Assembly (NCBI RefSeq): GCF_001439785.1
Contig: NZ_JYLI01000002.1
Location: forward strand, 186,001-250,000
Direction: 5' to 3'
Source of the DNA: Pseudomonas poae
GTDB taxonomy: Bacteria; Pseudomonadota; Gammaproteobacteria; Pseudomonadales; Pseudomonadaceae
Length of the DNA stretch: 64,000 nucleotides
In this document: positions 1 to 9,837 of the stretch, piece after piece
Layout: every line of letters begins with the position of its first letter
Position numbering within the stretch: position 1 is the stretch's first letter
Program-made: the position numbers and the translations under genes
The notes under the pieces: model-generated
Told to the model about the DNA's origin: nothing
Seen by the model: only the letters and a program-made list of their open reading frames with translations
Databases searched by the model: none

Positions 1-1
1 G

Positions 2-832
2 GCCCTGCAAGGCATCAGCGTACCGCCCCAACCGCAGATCATGGTGGATCTGCAGATGGAGCAGTATATGCCTGACCCGGACCTGGGCGTGATCGCTCGG
101 TTGATCTCCCAGGACCCGGGCCTGTCCGGCGCGCTGCTGAAAATCGTCAACTCGCCGTATTACGGCCTGAGCAACAAGATCGCCTCGATCCAGCGCGCGG
201 TGAACCTGCTGGGCAGCCGCTCGATCATCAACCTGATCAATGCGCAGTCGATCAAGGGCGAGATGAGCGATGACACCATCGTCACCCTCAATCGCTTCTG
301 GGACACCGCTCAGGACGTGGCCATGACCTGCCTCACCATTGCCAAGCGCACCGGCTCGCAGACTGTCGATGAAGCCTATGCCCTGGGCCTGTTCCACGAT
401 TGCGGCGTGCCGCTGATGCTCAAGCGCTTCCCCGACTACATGACGGTGCTCGAGCAGGCCTACGCCAATGCCGGCCCCGACTGCCGGGTGGTCGACACAG
501 AGAACAACGCGTTCAACACCAACCATGCAGTGGTTGGCTACTACACGGCCAAATCCTGGCGTTTGCCGGAGCATGTGACCGACGCCATCGCCAACCACCA
601 CAATGCCCTGGCGATTTTCAGCGATGAGTCGTCGCGCACCCCGCCGCTTAAAAACCTGCTGGCGATCCTGAAGATGGCCGAGCACATCTGTTCCTCTCAC
701 CGCGTACTGGGCGGTCAGGCAGAAGACCATGAGTGGAATGCCATCGGTCACCTGGTGCTCGATTACGTCGGCCTGTCGGACTACGACTTTGAAAGCATGA
801 AGTTGTCGATCCGCGAGCTGGGCGCGAACTGA
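2..832 (+). CDS. HDOD domain protein, 5'-truncated by window edge
   Basis: The reading frame is open from base 2, so the true start lies upstream and only the C-terminal 276 codons are present. The visible part is an HDOD domain, a non-catalytic relative of HD phosphohydrolases. It includes the motif LISQDPGLSGALLKIVNSPY near the start, then LGLFHDCGVPLML and a NHHN segment. HDOD proteins usually act in signalling or gene regulation rather than catalysis. The missing N-terminus could carry another sensory domain. The gene ends 21 bp before mutM and may be co-transcribed with it. The partner and signal are unknown. Confidence 0.85.
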   Translation, partial: ALQGISVPPQPQIMVDLQMEQYMPDPDLGVIARLISQDPGLSGALLKIVNSPYYGLSNKIASIQRAVNLLGSRSIINLINAQSIKGEMSDDTIVTLNRFWDTAQDVAMTCLTIAKRTGSQTVDEAYALGLFHDCGVPLMLKRFPDYMTVLEQAYANAGPDCRVVDTENNAFNTNHAVVGYYTAKSWRLPEHVTDAIANHHNALAIFSDESSRTPPLKNLLAILKMAEHICSSHRVLGGQAEDHEWNAIGHLVLDYVGLSDYDFESMKLSIRELGAN

Positions 833-853
833 CCCGTCAGCCAAGAGGTACAC

Positions 854-1666
854 ATGCCCGAGTTACCCGAAGTCGAAACCACCCGTCGCGGGATTGCGCC
901 GCACCTGGAAGGCCAGCGCGTCAGCCGTGTGGTGGTGCGTGAGCGACGCCTGCGCTGGCCGATCCCGGAGGACCTGGATGTGCGCCTGTCCGGGCAGCGC
1001 ATCGTGGGGGTGGAGCGGCGCGCCAAGTACCTGTTGATCAATGCCGAAGTGGGCACGCTGATCAGCCATCTGGGCATGTCGGGCAACCTGCGCATGGTCG
1101 AAACCGGGCTGCCGGCAGCCAAGCATGAGCATGTGGATATCGAGCTGGAATCGGGCCTGGCGCTACGCTACACCGACCCGCGACGTTTCGGCGCCATGCT
1201 CTGGAGCCAGGACCCGCACAACCACACCTTGCTGCTGAGCCTGGGGCCGGAGCCGCTGACCGACCTGTTTGACGGCGAGCGGCTGTTCCAGATGTCTCGC
1301 GGGCGGTCGATGGCAATCAAGCCGTTCATCATGGACAACGCGGTGGTGGTGGGCGTGGGCAATATCTACGCGACCGAAGCACTGTTTGCGGCGGGGATCG
1401 ATCCGCGTCGCGCGGCGGGCGGCATTTCGCGGGCGCGCTATGTGAAATTGGCGATCGAGATCAAGCGAGTGCTGGCGGCGGCCATCGAGCGCGGCGGTAC
1501 CACGTTGCGCGACTTTATTGGCGGTGACGGGCAGACGGGGTATTTCCAGCAGGAGCTGTTCGCCTACGGCCGGGGCGGCGAAGCATGCAAGGTGTGCGGG
1601 ACCGAGTTGCGCAATGTGCTGTTGGGGCAGCGGGCGAGTGTGTTTTGCCCCAAGTGCCAGCGCTGA
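854..1666 (+). CDS. mutM: Formamidopyrimidine-DNA glycosylase / AP lyase (Fpg)
   Basis: Base-excision repair enzyme that removes 8-oxoguanine and formamidopyrimidines and nicks the abasic site. The 270 aa product begins MPELPEVE, with the catalytic Pro2 and Glu3 exposed after Met removal. Lys58 lies in the conserved RRAKYLL segment. The C-terminal zinc finger is intact, with cysteines at 245, 248, 265 and 268. Length is normal for the family. The start is fixed because Pro2 must follow Met1. An AGAGG element sits a few bases upstream. Confidence 0.97.
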   Translation: MPELPEVETTRRGIAPHLEGQRVSRVVVRERRLRWPIPEDLDVRLSGQRIVGVERRAKYLLINAEVGTLISHLGMSGNLRMVETGLPAAKHEHVDIELESGLALRYTDPRRFGAMLWSQDPHNHTLLLSLGPEPLTDLFDGERLFQMSRGRSMAIKPFIMDNAVVVGVGNIYATEALFAAGIDPRRAAGGISRARYVKLAIEIKRVLAAAIERGGTTLRDFIGGDGQTGYFQQELFAYGRGGEACKVCGTELRNVLLGQRASVFCPKCQR

Positions 1667-1687
1667 TTGCCGGGTGTTGGCTGAGAG

Positions 1688-1722
1688 TGCCATCGGGAGC
1701 AAGCCCCCTTCCACAGTGGATC
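1688..1722. repeat. Degenerate REP element after mutM
   Basis: A single arm of the local REP family (ATCGGGAGCAAGCCCCCTT followed by CCACA) lies between the convergent mutM and ferredoxin genes. It matches the right arm of the REPIN at 16950-17039 but lacks the left arm, so it is probably a decayed element. Confidence 0.6.
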
Positions 1723-1766
1723 GCGTTCAACTCCCCGACGAGGCTCGGCAGGGGCAACACAACTGT

Positions 1767-2060
<294 letters not shown>

Positions 2061-2145
2061 CTAATGCGCGCAATTGTGCCGCATTGGCGCCCGCAGTGCG
2101 AGCGCACATGACCTGCGGCAACAGACCAACGCGACCTGTCGACCC

Positions 2146-2694
<549 letters not shown>

Positions 2695-2728
2695 TTATGT
2701 AGATACATACCGCTGATCGGCGGTTTTT

Positions 2729-4324
2729 TCATGCCGTTTTCAGACGTTCGGCCAACGCGGTCGCCAGTTTGGCGCTCAGGCCGTACACCGATAATTGCGG
2801 GTTGGCGCCAATGCTGGTGGGGAACAGCGAGCCATCGTGGATCGACAGATTGCGCAGCTGGTGATGACGGCCGAGGCTGTCGGTCACCGCATTCTTCGGG
2901 TCTTCGCCCATGGCACAACCGCCCATCACATGGGCGCTGCCCAGGGTTGTTCGGTGCAGTTCCAGGCTCAGCTCGTTAATCATGCGGCGAGCCTCGGCCA
3001 GGGTGTTTACGTAACGCGCATCATGGTGCAACGGCTTCACGGACCTTGCGCCCGCTGCGAACTGAATCTCGGCCATGCTGTGAAACGCGCGGCGCAGGCC
3101 GTCCCAGGCGTAGGGCGAGACCTGATAGTCGAGCACCGGCGTGCCGTCACCGCGTAAACCGACGGTGCCTCCCGTGCTGTCGGGGTGAAACCCGTCGCGC
3201 AACAGCGCGAGCATGGCGTGGGTGTTGGGCAGTTGGCTCATGTCCAGCGCGTTGGCGCTGCCGTAGCCGCCAAACAGCGTGCTGGCCAATCCGGGGTGCA
3301 GGGGCGGCGCTTCCAATTTGTAGGACATTTTGCCGGTAACGCCGTCCTGCCATTGGAAATGGTCGGAATAGATCGACTGCGGCGCGCCGTAGAACGGGTT
3401 GATCACCTCATCAAATAGACCCGCAGAGAAGTTCACCAGATGCAGAAAGGTGCGCTTGCCGAGCCGCGAATGCGGGTCCGGCGCGTTGGAGCGCATCAGC
3501 AGCGCCGGACTGTTGATGCCGCCGCCGGCCAGCACGTAATGCCTGGCTTTCACCGTGACCCTGCGCCCGGTGGGCGCCACGCAACGTGCGTCCATGGCCA
3601 CGCATTCCAGGCTGCTGATGGCGTCCCCGCTGTAGTTGAACTGCTCGGCGCGCGCCAGGTAGAGCAGCTCGCCGCCTTGCTCCAGGGTGGAGGGAATGGT
3701 GGTCACCAGCATCGACTGCTTGGCATTCACCGGGCAGCCCATGCCGCAATAACCCAGGTTGAAACAGCCGCGCACGTTGCGCGGGATCACGTGCCAGCTG
3801 TAGCCGAGCTTTTCACAGCCCTTGCGGATCACATCGTTGTTGGCGTTCGGCGGCAGTGCCCAGGGCGCGATGCCCAGGCGCTGCTCCATTTTTTCGAACC
3901 AGGGCGCCATCTCGCTGCTGCTGTGGCCCGTCACCGCGTATTCGCTGGCCCAGTGGGCGAGGGTGGCGTCCGGCGTGCGAAAGCTGGAGGTCCAGTTGAT
4001 CAGCGTGGTGCCACCCACGGCCCGGCCCTGCAGGATGGTGATGGCGCCGTCCTTGCTCATGCGTCCGATGCCTTCCTGATACAGGCTGGCGTAGGCCTCG
4101 TCCTCCAGCAGCTTGAAGTCGCTGCTGGTCTTGAGCGGTCCTTCCTCGATCAGCAGCACTCTGTAACCGGCAGCGCTGAGAATCTCGGCAGTGGTGCCGC
4201 CGCCAGCGCCGCTGCCGATGATCGCCACATCGGCTTCCAGGGTCAGGTCGCGGTCGAGGGCGGCGCCGTTGTGGGTTTTCCAGCCACGGGCCAGGCCGTC
4301 GCGGAACAGATCGGGTACGGGCAT
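2729..4324 (-). CDS. laoA: GMC-type FAD alcohol dehydrogenase, LaoA-like
   Basis: A 531 aa glucose-methanol-choline oxidoreductase. The FAD-binding motif IIGSGAGGGTTAEIL is near residue 35. A cysteine-rich stretch (GCFNLGYCGMGCPVNAKQS) follows mid-protein, and the C-terminal GMC signature has HVMGGCAMG and SIGANPQLSVYGL. No signal peptide is evident. By order and family it corresponds to PA0364 (LaoA), which oxidises long-chain alcohols in P. aeruginosa. It is last in a leftward operon laoC-laoB-laoA, 46 bp after laoB. The substrate is inferred from synteny, not read from sequence. Confidence 0.85.
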   Translation of the reverse strand: MPVPDLFRDGLARGWKTHNGAALDRDLTLEADVAIIGSGAGGGTTAEILSAAGYRVLLIEEGPLKTSSDFKLLEDEAYASLYQEGIGRMSKDGAITILQGRAVGGTTLINWTSSFRTPDATLAHWASEYAVTGHSSSEMAPWFEKMEQRLGIAPWALPPNANNDVIRKGCEKLGYSWHVIPRNVRGCFNLGYCGMGCPVNAKQSMLVTTIPSTLEQGGELLYLARAEQFNYSGDAISSLECVAMDARCVAPTGRRVTVKARHYVLAGGGINSPALLMRSNAPDPHSRLGKRTFLHLVNFSAGLFDEVINPFYGAPQSIYSDHFQWQDGVTGKMSYKLEAPPLHPGLASTLFGGYGSANALDMSQLPNTHAMLALLRDGFHPDSTGGTVGLRGDGTPVLDYQVSPYAWDGLRRAFHSMAEIQFAAGARSVKPLHHDARYVNTLAEARRMINELSLELHRTTLGSAHVMGGCAMGEDPKNAVTDSLGRHHQLRNLSIHDGSLFPTSIGANPQLSVYGLSAKLATALAERLKTA

Positions 4325-4370
4325 AGGTGGGCACTCTTGTTTTTGTTGTGCGTTGTTTTTGTTGCGCGAA

Positions 4371-4916
4371 TCAGATGTGGGGCGGGCCGGGGTAACCGCA
4401 ATGGGCCCAGGACGCCGGCCGGAAATACCACGCCATGATCACTAGCTTGAGCAACGAGCCCTGACCCATGCGCAGCAGGTTGAGGCTGCTGTTCTCCCAG
4501 CGCTGCAGGAAGTGGCGGATCTGCTCGCTGCTGGCGTTTTCCCAACTGCCCCAGATGCCGGTCAGCGGGCCGCGGGTAATACCCATGGCGAATACGTCGA
4601 ACAACTGCCGGGTGAGCTTGATCATCTCCGGCGACAGGTGTTGCAGGCTGTAATCGAGCTTTTTGAGCGCGTCTTCAATGCCGGCGGCGACCTCCTGGGC
4701 GCTGGCGACACCGTCGAGCAACACCGGCATCACCGCCCGCAAAAACGGCAGGTCGCTGCTGCGCAGCATGACAAAGCCGCTGGCCGGGGTGCTGGCAGAG
4801 CAGCCACTGAGGCTGGCGCCCAACCCGGCGGTGGCCAGGAAAGCACTGGCGCACAGGCCGATCTTCAGGATGCCGCGCCGTGACAGCGCGGGTGAATCAG
4901 TCAGGCTGGGGTTCAT
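4371..4916 (-). CDS. laoB: Tat-signal small subunit-like protein, LaoB-like
   Basis: A 181 aa protein starting MNPSLTDSPALSRRGILK, followed by a hydrophobic stretch and GCSA, so it carries a twin-arginine type leader that may end in a lipobox. The rest has no catalytic motif I recognise. Its place between a GMC dehydrogenase and an aldehyde dehydrogenase matches PA0365 (LaoB), reported as needed for LaoA activity. I used the internal Met; a frame extension of 13 residues upstream lacks family support. It may act as an export or maturation partner, like the small subunit of gluconate 2-dehydrogenase. Confidence 0.75.
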   Translation of the reverse strand: MNPSLTDSPALSRRGILKIGLCASAFLATAGLGASLSGCSASTPASGFVMLRSSDLPFLRAVMPVLLDGVASAQEVAAGIEDALKKLDYSLQHLSPEMIKLTRQLFDVFAMGITRGPLTGIWGSWENASSEQIRHFLQRWENSSLNLLRMGQGSLLKLVIMAWYFRPASWAHCGYPGPPHI

Positions 4917-4944
4917 TGTTATTGTTGTCCCGTGGGTGGCGGAA

Positions 4945-6372
4945 TCAGCGAACAAACAGCTTCTGAATCAGCTTCTGGATCGATTTTCCGTAGGGCGGGT
5001 AGATCAGCTTCGCTGCGTTCAGGCGCTGTTTCACCAGCACGCCCTTGGCCTTGCTGAAGGTGAGAAAGCCCTCGTGGCCGTGGTAGTGGCCCATGCCCGA
5101 TGGGCCGACGCCGCCAAACGGCAGATCGTCCTGGGCCACGTGCAGCAGGGTGTCGTTCAGGCAGACGCCGCCGGAATGGGTTTCGTGCAGCACCCGGTCC
5201 TGTTCGCGCTTGTTGTAGCCGAAGTAATACAGCGCCAGCGGGCGAGGGCGTTGGTTGATGTAGGCAAATGCCTGGTCGATGTCGCCATAGGGCACGACGG
5301 GCAGCACCGGGCCGAAGATTTCATCCTGCATCACGGTCATGTCGTCGCTGACATTCAGCAGCAGGCTGTGGGCCATGCGCCGTGCCTGGCCCTGTTCATA
5401 CAGGGGGACCAGCGTGGCGCCCTTGTCGGTGGCGTCCTTTACGTAGGCATTGAGCCGCGCCAATTGTCGTTCGTTGATGATCGCGGTGTAGTCCGGGTTA
5501 TCGACCAGCGTCGGATAGAACCCGCGAACCGCCTTGCCATAGGCCTCGACGAACGCATCCACGCGGTGTTCCGGCACCAGCACGTAGTCCGGCGCTACGC
5601 AGGTTTGGCCGGCATTCAGGGCTTTGCCGAAAGCGATGCGTTCGGCGGCGTCCTTGAGCGGCACATCGGCAGAGACAATCGCCGGCGACTTGCCGCCCAG
5701 CTCCAGCGTGACCGGCGTGAGGTGCTCGGCGGCCGCGCGCATCACATGCCTGCCAATGCTGGTGGCGCCGGTGAACAGCAGGTGATCGAAACGCAGCCTG
5801 GAAAACGCCATGCCCACGTCGGCTTCGCCGAGCACCACGCACACCAGGTCTTCGGGGAAGATCTTCGCCAGCAGCCTTTTGAGCAGTTCGCCGGTGGCGG
5901 GAGTGGACTCGCTGAGCTTCAACATCACCCGATTACCGGCCGCCAGCGCACCGACCAGCGGGCCGATGGCCAGGTACAGCGGGTAGTTCCAGGGCACGAT
6001 TACGCCGACCACGCCCAGCGGTTGGTAGATGACTTTGGCTGACGCGGGCTGGAAGGCAATGCCTACGGCGCGGCGCGACGGTTTCATCCAGCCCTTGAGG
6101 TGTTTGCTGGCGTAGTGGATGCCATGCAGGCTGGGCATCAGTTCGGCGAACAGGGTTTCGTCTGCGCTGCGGTGGCTGAAATCCTCGCTGATCGCGCGGA
6201 TCAACGCCTGGCGTTCGTCGCTGAGCAACTCGCGCAGGGCTTTGAGCCATTGCTGGCGTTGCGCGGCGGGCGGCATCGGGTTGGCGGCGTAGGCGCGGCG
6301 CTGGGCGTCGAACAGCGGCTGAAGCTGATCCAGCGCTTGGGAGTCTTGCAGGTAGGCAACAGTGGCAGACAT
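4945..6372 (-). CDS. laoC: Aldehyde dehydrogenase, coniferyl/long-chain type (LaoC-like)
   Basis: A 475 aa NAD(P)-dependent aldehyde dehydrogenase. The catalytic Cys lies in GKALNAGQTCVAPDYV and the general-base Glu in LTPVTLELGGKSPAIV. The cofactor-loop segment LGVVGVIVPWNYPLYLAIGP is intact. The C-terminus is typical of the short coniferyl-aldehyde subgroup, ending in a basic tail. It would oxidise the aldehyde produced by the neighbouring GMC dehydrogenase to the fatty acid. It heads the operon and is divergent from laoR across a 145-bp region holding a palindrome. Confidence 0.9.
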   Translation of the reverse strand: MSATVAYLQDSQALDQLQPLFDAQRRAYAANPMPPAAQRQQWLKALRELLSDERQALIRAISEDFSHRSADETLFAELMPSLHGIHYASKHLKGWMKPSRRAVGIAFQPASAKVIYQPLGVVGVIVPWNYPLYLAIGPLVGALAAGNRVMLKLSESTPATGELLKRLLAKIFPEDLVCVVLGEADVGMAFSRLRFDHLLFTGATSIGRHVMRAAAEHLTPVTLELGGKSPAIVSADVPLKDAAERIAFGKALNAGQTCVAPDYVLVPEHRVDAFVEAYGKAVRGFYPTLVDNPDYTAIINERQLARLNAYVKDATDKGATLVPLYEQGQARRMAHSLLLNVSDDMTVMQDEIFGPVLPVVPYGDIDQAFAYINQRPRPLALYYFGYNKREQDRVLHETHSGGVCLNDTLLHVAQDDLPFGGVGPSGMGHYHGHEGFLTFSKAKGVLVKQRLNAAKLIYPPYGKSIQKLIQKLFVR

Positions 6373-6407
6373 GGTGCAGCCCCGATTGTTATTGGTCTGC
6401 CTGGACT

Positions 6408-6427
6408 TTTAGAGTCATTGCTCTAAA
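6408..6427. promoter_or_regulatory. Palindromic operator candidate for LaoR
   Basis: A perfect inverted repeat with arms TTTAGAG and CTCTAAA around TCATTG lies in the 145-bp region between divergent laoC and laoR. Size (20 bp) and position suit a TetR-family dimer site that would block laoC expression and possibly laoR itself. The site is seen in the sequence; the regulator assignment is inference. Confidence 0.65.
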
Positions 6428-6517
6428 TTGTCAAATATCATTGCAGCCACATGCGGATTTATCCCGCCACGGTTAGGCCGTAAGATGGCCCATTCCGTGT
6501 ATGGAAGCTGATCCCCC

Positions 6518-7189
6518 ATGGCACCACGAGTAAAGACCAGCGAACGCATTGTGCACACCAGCCTGGAGCTTTTTAATCAGCAGGGCGAGCGCAGTGTCAG
6601 CACCAACCACATCGCCGCTCATATGGAAATTTCACCGGGCAACCTGTACTACCACTTCCCCAACAAGCAGGCGATCATCGCCGTACTGTTTCGCGAGTAC
6701 GAAGCGCTGGTGGACAGTTTCCTGCGCCCGCCCCAGGGCCGCGCGATGTGTGTGGAAGATAAGCGCTTCTACCTGCAGGCCGTGCTGGCCGGCATGTGGC
6801 GCTACCGTTTCCTGCACCGCGACCTCGAGCACCTGCTGGAAAGCGACCCCGAAATGGCCACCGGCTACCGGCGGTTTTCCCAGCGCTGCCTGACCCAGGG
6901 CGGGGCCATCTACCAGGGGTTCGTCGATGCCGGCATCCTCAATATGGACCCGATCCAGACCGAAGCCCTGACCCTCAACGCCTGGATTATCCTCACTTCC
7001 TGGGTGCGCTTTTTGTGCACCACCAACGAAAATTCCACCCATTTGAGTGCCGAAGCGATCAAGCGCGGTGTGTATCAGGTGCTGGTGCTGGAGGCGGGAT
7101 TCGTCACGCCCCAGGCCAAGGAAGCGGTGGATGGGCTGTTCAAGGAGTTTTACGTGCCGCTGAATCAGGCGCTGGATGAAGTGAAGTAG
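6518..7189 (+). CDS. laoR: TetR family regulator, LaoR-like
   Basis: A 223 aa TetR-type repressor. The N-terminal helix-turn-helix covers about residues 28-50 (STNHIAAHMEISPGNLYYHF), followed by a long helical ligand domain. It is transcribed away from laoC, and the intergenic palindrome at 6408-6427 is its likely operator. In P. aeruginosa the equivalent gene (PA0367, LaoR) represses the alcohol oxidation genes. The inducer, expected to be a long-chain alcohol, aldehyde or acyl-CoA derivative, cannot be read from sequence. Confidence 0.88.
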   Translation: MAPRVKTSERIVHTSLELFNQQGERSVSTNHIAAHMEISPGNLYYHFPNKQAIIAVLFREYEALVDSFLRPPQGRAMCVEDKRFYLQAVLAGMWRYRFLHRDLEHLLESDPEMATGYRRFSQRCLTQGGAIYQGFVDAGILNMDPIQTEALTLNAWIILTSWVRFLCTTNENSTHLSAEAIKRGVYQVLVLEAGFVTPQAKEAVDGLFKEFYVPLNQALDEVK

Positions 7190-7222
7190 GACCTTTCCCG
7201 AATCTGTTTACAGGAGTCTGTC

Positions 7223-8077
7223 ATGCCGCTTGCCCAACTGATCAGCCCTCAGCACCTGGCCGAGCGCCAAACGCGCGGCGCGTTGGTGATCCTCGATTGC
7301 CGTTTTGCCCTGGAAGACCCGGACTATGGGCGTTGCAGCTATGCCGAAGGGCATATCGAAGGCGCGCAATATGCCGACCTTGAGCGCCATCTCAGCGGCC
7401 CGGTGACCAAGGGCGTGACCGGGCGTCATCCGCTGCCGACAGCGCAGACCTTCGTCGAACAACTGCGCGCGTGGGGCATCAGTGCTGACACCGAGGTGGT
7501 GCTGTATGACGATGGCCCTGGTGCCTTTGCCGCCCGCGCCTGGTGGTTGCTGGTGTGGTTGGGCAAGCGGGACGGCGTGTATATCCTGGACGGTGGCTTG
7601 AAGGCCTGGCATGCCGCCGGTTTCCCCTTGAGCCTGGACGCACCGATGATCGAGCCGGGCGACTTTGCGGGCGCGCCTGATAACGGCCTGGTGGTGGATG
7701 CCGAGCATCTGCAAAACCGTCTGGGGCAGTCGGGCCTGACCCTGATCGATGCGCGCGCTCCGGCGCGTTTTCGTGGCGACGTTGAGCCCATCGACCCGAT
7801 TGCCGGGCATATCCCCGGCGCGCAATGCGCAGCGTTCAATGAGAACCTGGGCAGCGATGGGCGGTTTCTGCCGGTCGAGCAGCTCAAGCAGCGGTTTGCC
7901 GCGCAGTTGCAGGGGCGTTCGCCCCAGGAACTGGTGGCGTACTGCGGTTCCGGCGTCACCGCCTGCCATAACCTGTTTGCCCTGGGGTTGGCGGGTTACC
8001 CGTTGGGCAAGTTGTATGCGGGGTCGTGGAGTGAGTGGATCACGGATCCCGCGCGGGGCATCGCCACGGGCGAATGA
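7223..8077 (+). CDS. Two-domain rhodanese, mercaptopyruvate sulfurtransferase type
   Basis: A 284 aa sulfurtransferase with tandem rhodanese domains: an inactive N-terminal half and a catalytic C-terminal half. The active-site loop is C241-GSGVTA, the pattern usual for 3-mercaptopyruvate rather than thiosulfate sulfurtransferases. The domain junction shows ARAPARFRGDVEPIDPIAGHIPGA, a conserved rhodanese segment. AGGAG stands just upstream of the ATG. It is 33 bp after laoR and may be co-transcribed. The symbol sseA would fit, but substrate preference is untested. Confidence 0.88.
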   Translation: MPLAQLISPQHLAERQTRGALVILDCRFALEDPDYGRCSYAEGHIEGAQYADLERHLSGPVTKGVTGRHPLPTAQTFVEQLRAWGISADTEVVLYDDGPGAFAARAWWLLVWLGKRDGVYILDGGLKAWHAAGFPLSLDAPMIEPGDFAGAPDNGLVVDAEHLQNRLGQSGLTLIDARAPARFRGDVEPIDPIAGHIPGAQCAAFNENLGSDGRFLPVEQLKQRFAAQLQGRSPQELVAYCGSGVTACHNLFALGLAGYPLGKLYAGSWSEWITDPARGIATGE

Positions 8078-8102
8078 GCCCCTTGGCCTGTAAACCCAAT
8101 CA

Positions 8103-8133
8103 ATGGTGAGAGGGGGCAAGCTCCTTCCCACAC
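8103..8133. repeat. Degenerate short REP hairpin
   Basis: The segment GGTGAGAGGGGGCAAGCTCC then TTCCCACAC resembles the short REP hairpin at 28030-28058 but with mismatches in the stem. It sits between the convergent sulfurtransferase and hydrolase genes. Confidence 0.5.
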
Positions 8134-8135
8134 GT

Positions 8136-9131
8136 TTAGCGCTGTTGTGTCAGCAGCCATTGGGGGATTCGGCGTTCAAGGTAATAGGTCGGGCGCCTCA
8201 ACGAGCCGTCCACGAACCCCACATGCCCGCCCTTGGCCAGCAACTCGAACTCGGTGCAATCGGACAGTTCGCTGGCCTCGGGCAGGCTATGGGCAAACAC
8301 GAACGGATCGTCCGCCGCCTGAATAATCAGGGTCGGCGTTCGGATACCGCCCAGGTAATAGCGACTCGACGCCTTGCGGTAGTAATCCTCGGCACTCACG
8401 AAACCATGCAGCGGCGCAGTCACCCGCCCATCGAAGTCCCAGAACGTGCGCATCTTTTCCAGGGAACCCAGGGCTTCCAGGGTTTTCAGGTCGTCCGTGC
8501 GGCCATCCTGCGTAAAGCGGCTTTGCTTGACGCGGATATACGCCAGCATTTCGCGCATGAAGTGCTTCTGATAGACCCGCGAAAAACCCAGGCCGATGCG
8601 GTCGGCGCACTGGTCCAGGCGAAACGGCACCGACACCGCCGCAGCGCCTTGCAGCCCAGATGCCGCGCCGGTTTCTCCCAGGTGCTTGAGCAGCACATTG
8701 CCGCCCAGCGAATAGCCCACCGCATATAACGGCGCCAGCGGTCGCTTGGCGTGCAGATGGGCAATCGCTGCCGCCAGATCCTCGCTGGCCCCCGAGTGAT
8801 AGCTGCGCGCCAACAGGTTTGGCTCGCCGGAACAGCCGCGCCAGTTCAATGCGGCACTGGCCCAGCCCTGGGCGGCGAGGACCTTTTGCAGGCCAGCGAC
8901 GTAGGGCGAGTTGGATGAACCGGTGAGCCCGTGCAACACCAGCACCAGCGGTGCCTTGGCGTCGTGGGGGCCATGCCAGTCGAGGTCGAGGAAGTCACCA
9001 TCGTCCAGCCACAGACGCTCGCGTTGGCGTTCGAGGTGAGTGGTGGGGCGCCATAACGGCCCCCACAAGGTTTGCAGGTGGGGGTTGCCGAGGCCGAAAG
9101 CGGGTTTGAACAGGTTGGGGGAGGGGGTCAT
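8136..9131 (-). CDS. Alpha/beta hydrolase, YheT family
   Basis: A 331 aa alpha/beta hydrolase. The nucleophile elbow is VGYSLGGNV, the oxyanion segment VLVLHGLTGSSNSPY, and the C-terminal His lies in AKGGHVGF. The N-terminal NPHLQTLWGPLWRP block is typical of the YheT/EMB8 group of esterase-like proteins. The physiological substrate is not known. I used the Met at 9131; the frame extends further upstream but that part overlaps a REP element and rsmD and shows no family similarity. Confidence 0.88.
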   Translation of the reverse strand: MTPSPNLFKPAFGLGNPHLQTLWGPLWRPTTHLERQRERLWLDDGDFLDLDWHGPHDAKAPLVLVLHGLTGSSNSPYVAGLQKVLAAQGWASAALNWRGCSGEPNLLARSYHSGASEDLAAAIAHLHAKRPLAPLYAVGYSLGGNVLLKHLGETGAASGLQGAAAVSVPFRLDQCADRIGLGFSRVYQKHFMREMLAYIRVKQSRFTQDGRTDDLKTLEALGSLEKMRTFWDFDGRVTAPLHGFVSAEDYYRKASSRYYLGGIRTPTLIIQAADDPFVFAHSLPEASELSDCTEFELLAKGGHVGFVDGSLRRPTYYLERRIPQWLLTQQR

Positions 9132-9146
9132 TGCACTCTCTTTTTT

Positions 9147-9205
9147 GTGGCGAACCGGCTCACTATGGCGAGCGGGCTCGCCAGGGCAAGCCCGCCAGCC
9201 ACAAA
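9147..9205. repeat. REP-like inverted repeat between rsmD and yheT
   Basis: An inverted repeat beginning GTGGCGAACCGGCTC and ending GCAAGCCCGCCAGCCAC. It is a variant of the GTGGCGAG...CTCGCCAC class also seen at 45514-45652. It occupies most of the short gap between two leftward genes. Confidence 0.65.
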
Positions 9206-9219
9206 AAGTAACCGCCGGC

Positions 9220-9837
9220 TCAGACCGCGCTTTCGACCAGGCGATGCCACAGCGCGTAATACACCCGGCCGGACTTTTGTTCCCGGTGCAAGCGCCAGCT
9301 GCCCGGCAGGCCGAGGGTGGACGGCGCGGTTTCGCTCTCGGTGTAGATCCACGCATCCGGCGCCAGCCATTGGCGATCTTCGAGCAGCGTGCACACCGTC
9401 GGCAGCAGGTTCTGGTTGAACGGCGGGTCGAGGAACACCACGTCGTATTCGCTGGCTGCCTGGGTTTCCAGGTAACGCAGCGCATCGGCGGTCTGCACCT
9501 GGCCGTTGGTGCAGCGCAGGGTGCCCAGGTGTTCCTTGAGGCTGGAAACCGCCACGTTGCTCGCGTCCAGCGCCTGGGCCTGGGACGCGCCACGGGACAG
9601 CGCCTCCAGGAACAGCGCGCCGCTGCCGGCAAACGGGTCCAGCACCTTGGCGCCCGCGATGTAAGGCGCGAGCCAGTTGAACAGGGTTTCACGCACGCGG
9701 TCGGGCGTCGGGCGCAGGCCCACGACGTCGGGGAAGCTCAGCTTGCGGCTGCCCCATTCACCGCCAATGATGCGCAGTTGGCCCACACCGTTATGCACGT
9801 TGTGGACAGGTTTTTTCGGGCGAGATGAACTGGCCAT
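9220..9837 (-). CDS. rsmD: 16S rRNA (guanine966-N2)-methyltransferase
   Basis: A 205 aa methyltransferase that modifies G966 of 16S rRNA during 30S assembly. The SAM site is VLDPFAGSGALFLEALSRGA and the catalytic N-methyltransferase motif is VFLDPPFNQNLL. The N-terminal IIGGEWGSRKLSFP is characteristic of RsmD. It is the last gene of a leftward operon with two M16 peptidase genes; its start overlaps the preceding stop by one base (TAATG). Confidence 0.95.
   Translation of the reverse strand: MASSSRPKKPVHNVHNGVGQLRIIGGEWGSRKLSFPDVVGLRPTPDRVRETLFNWLAPYIAGAKVLDPFAGSGALFLEALSRGASQAQALDASNVAVSSLKEHLGTLRCTNGQVQTADALRYLETQAASEYDVVFLDPPFNQNLLPTVCTLLEDRQWLAPDAWIYTESETAPSTLGLPGSWRLHREQKSGRVYYALWHRLVESAV

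Noticed and set aside
2708..2729. ACCGC/GCGGT hairpin followed by T6 on the plus strand
   Set aside because: It has the right shape for a terminator, but no plus-strand gene ends there, and on the minus strand the T-run is on the wrong side of the stem.
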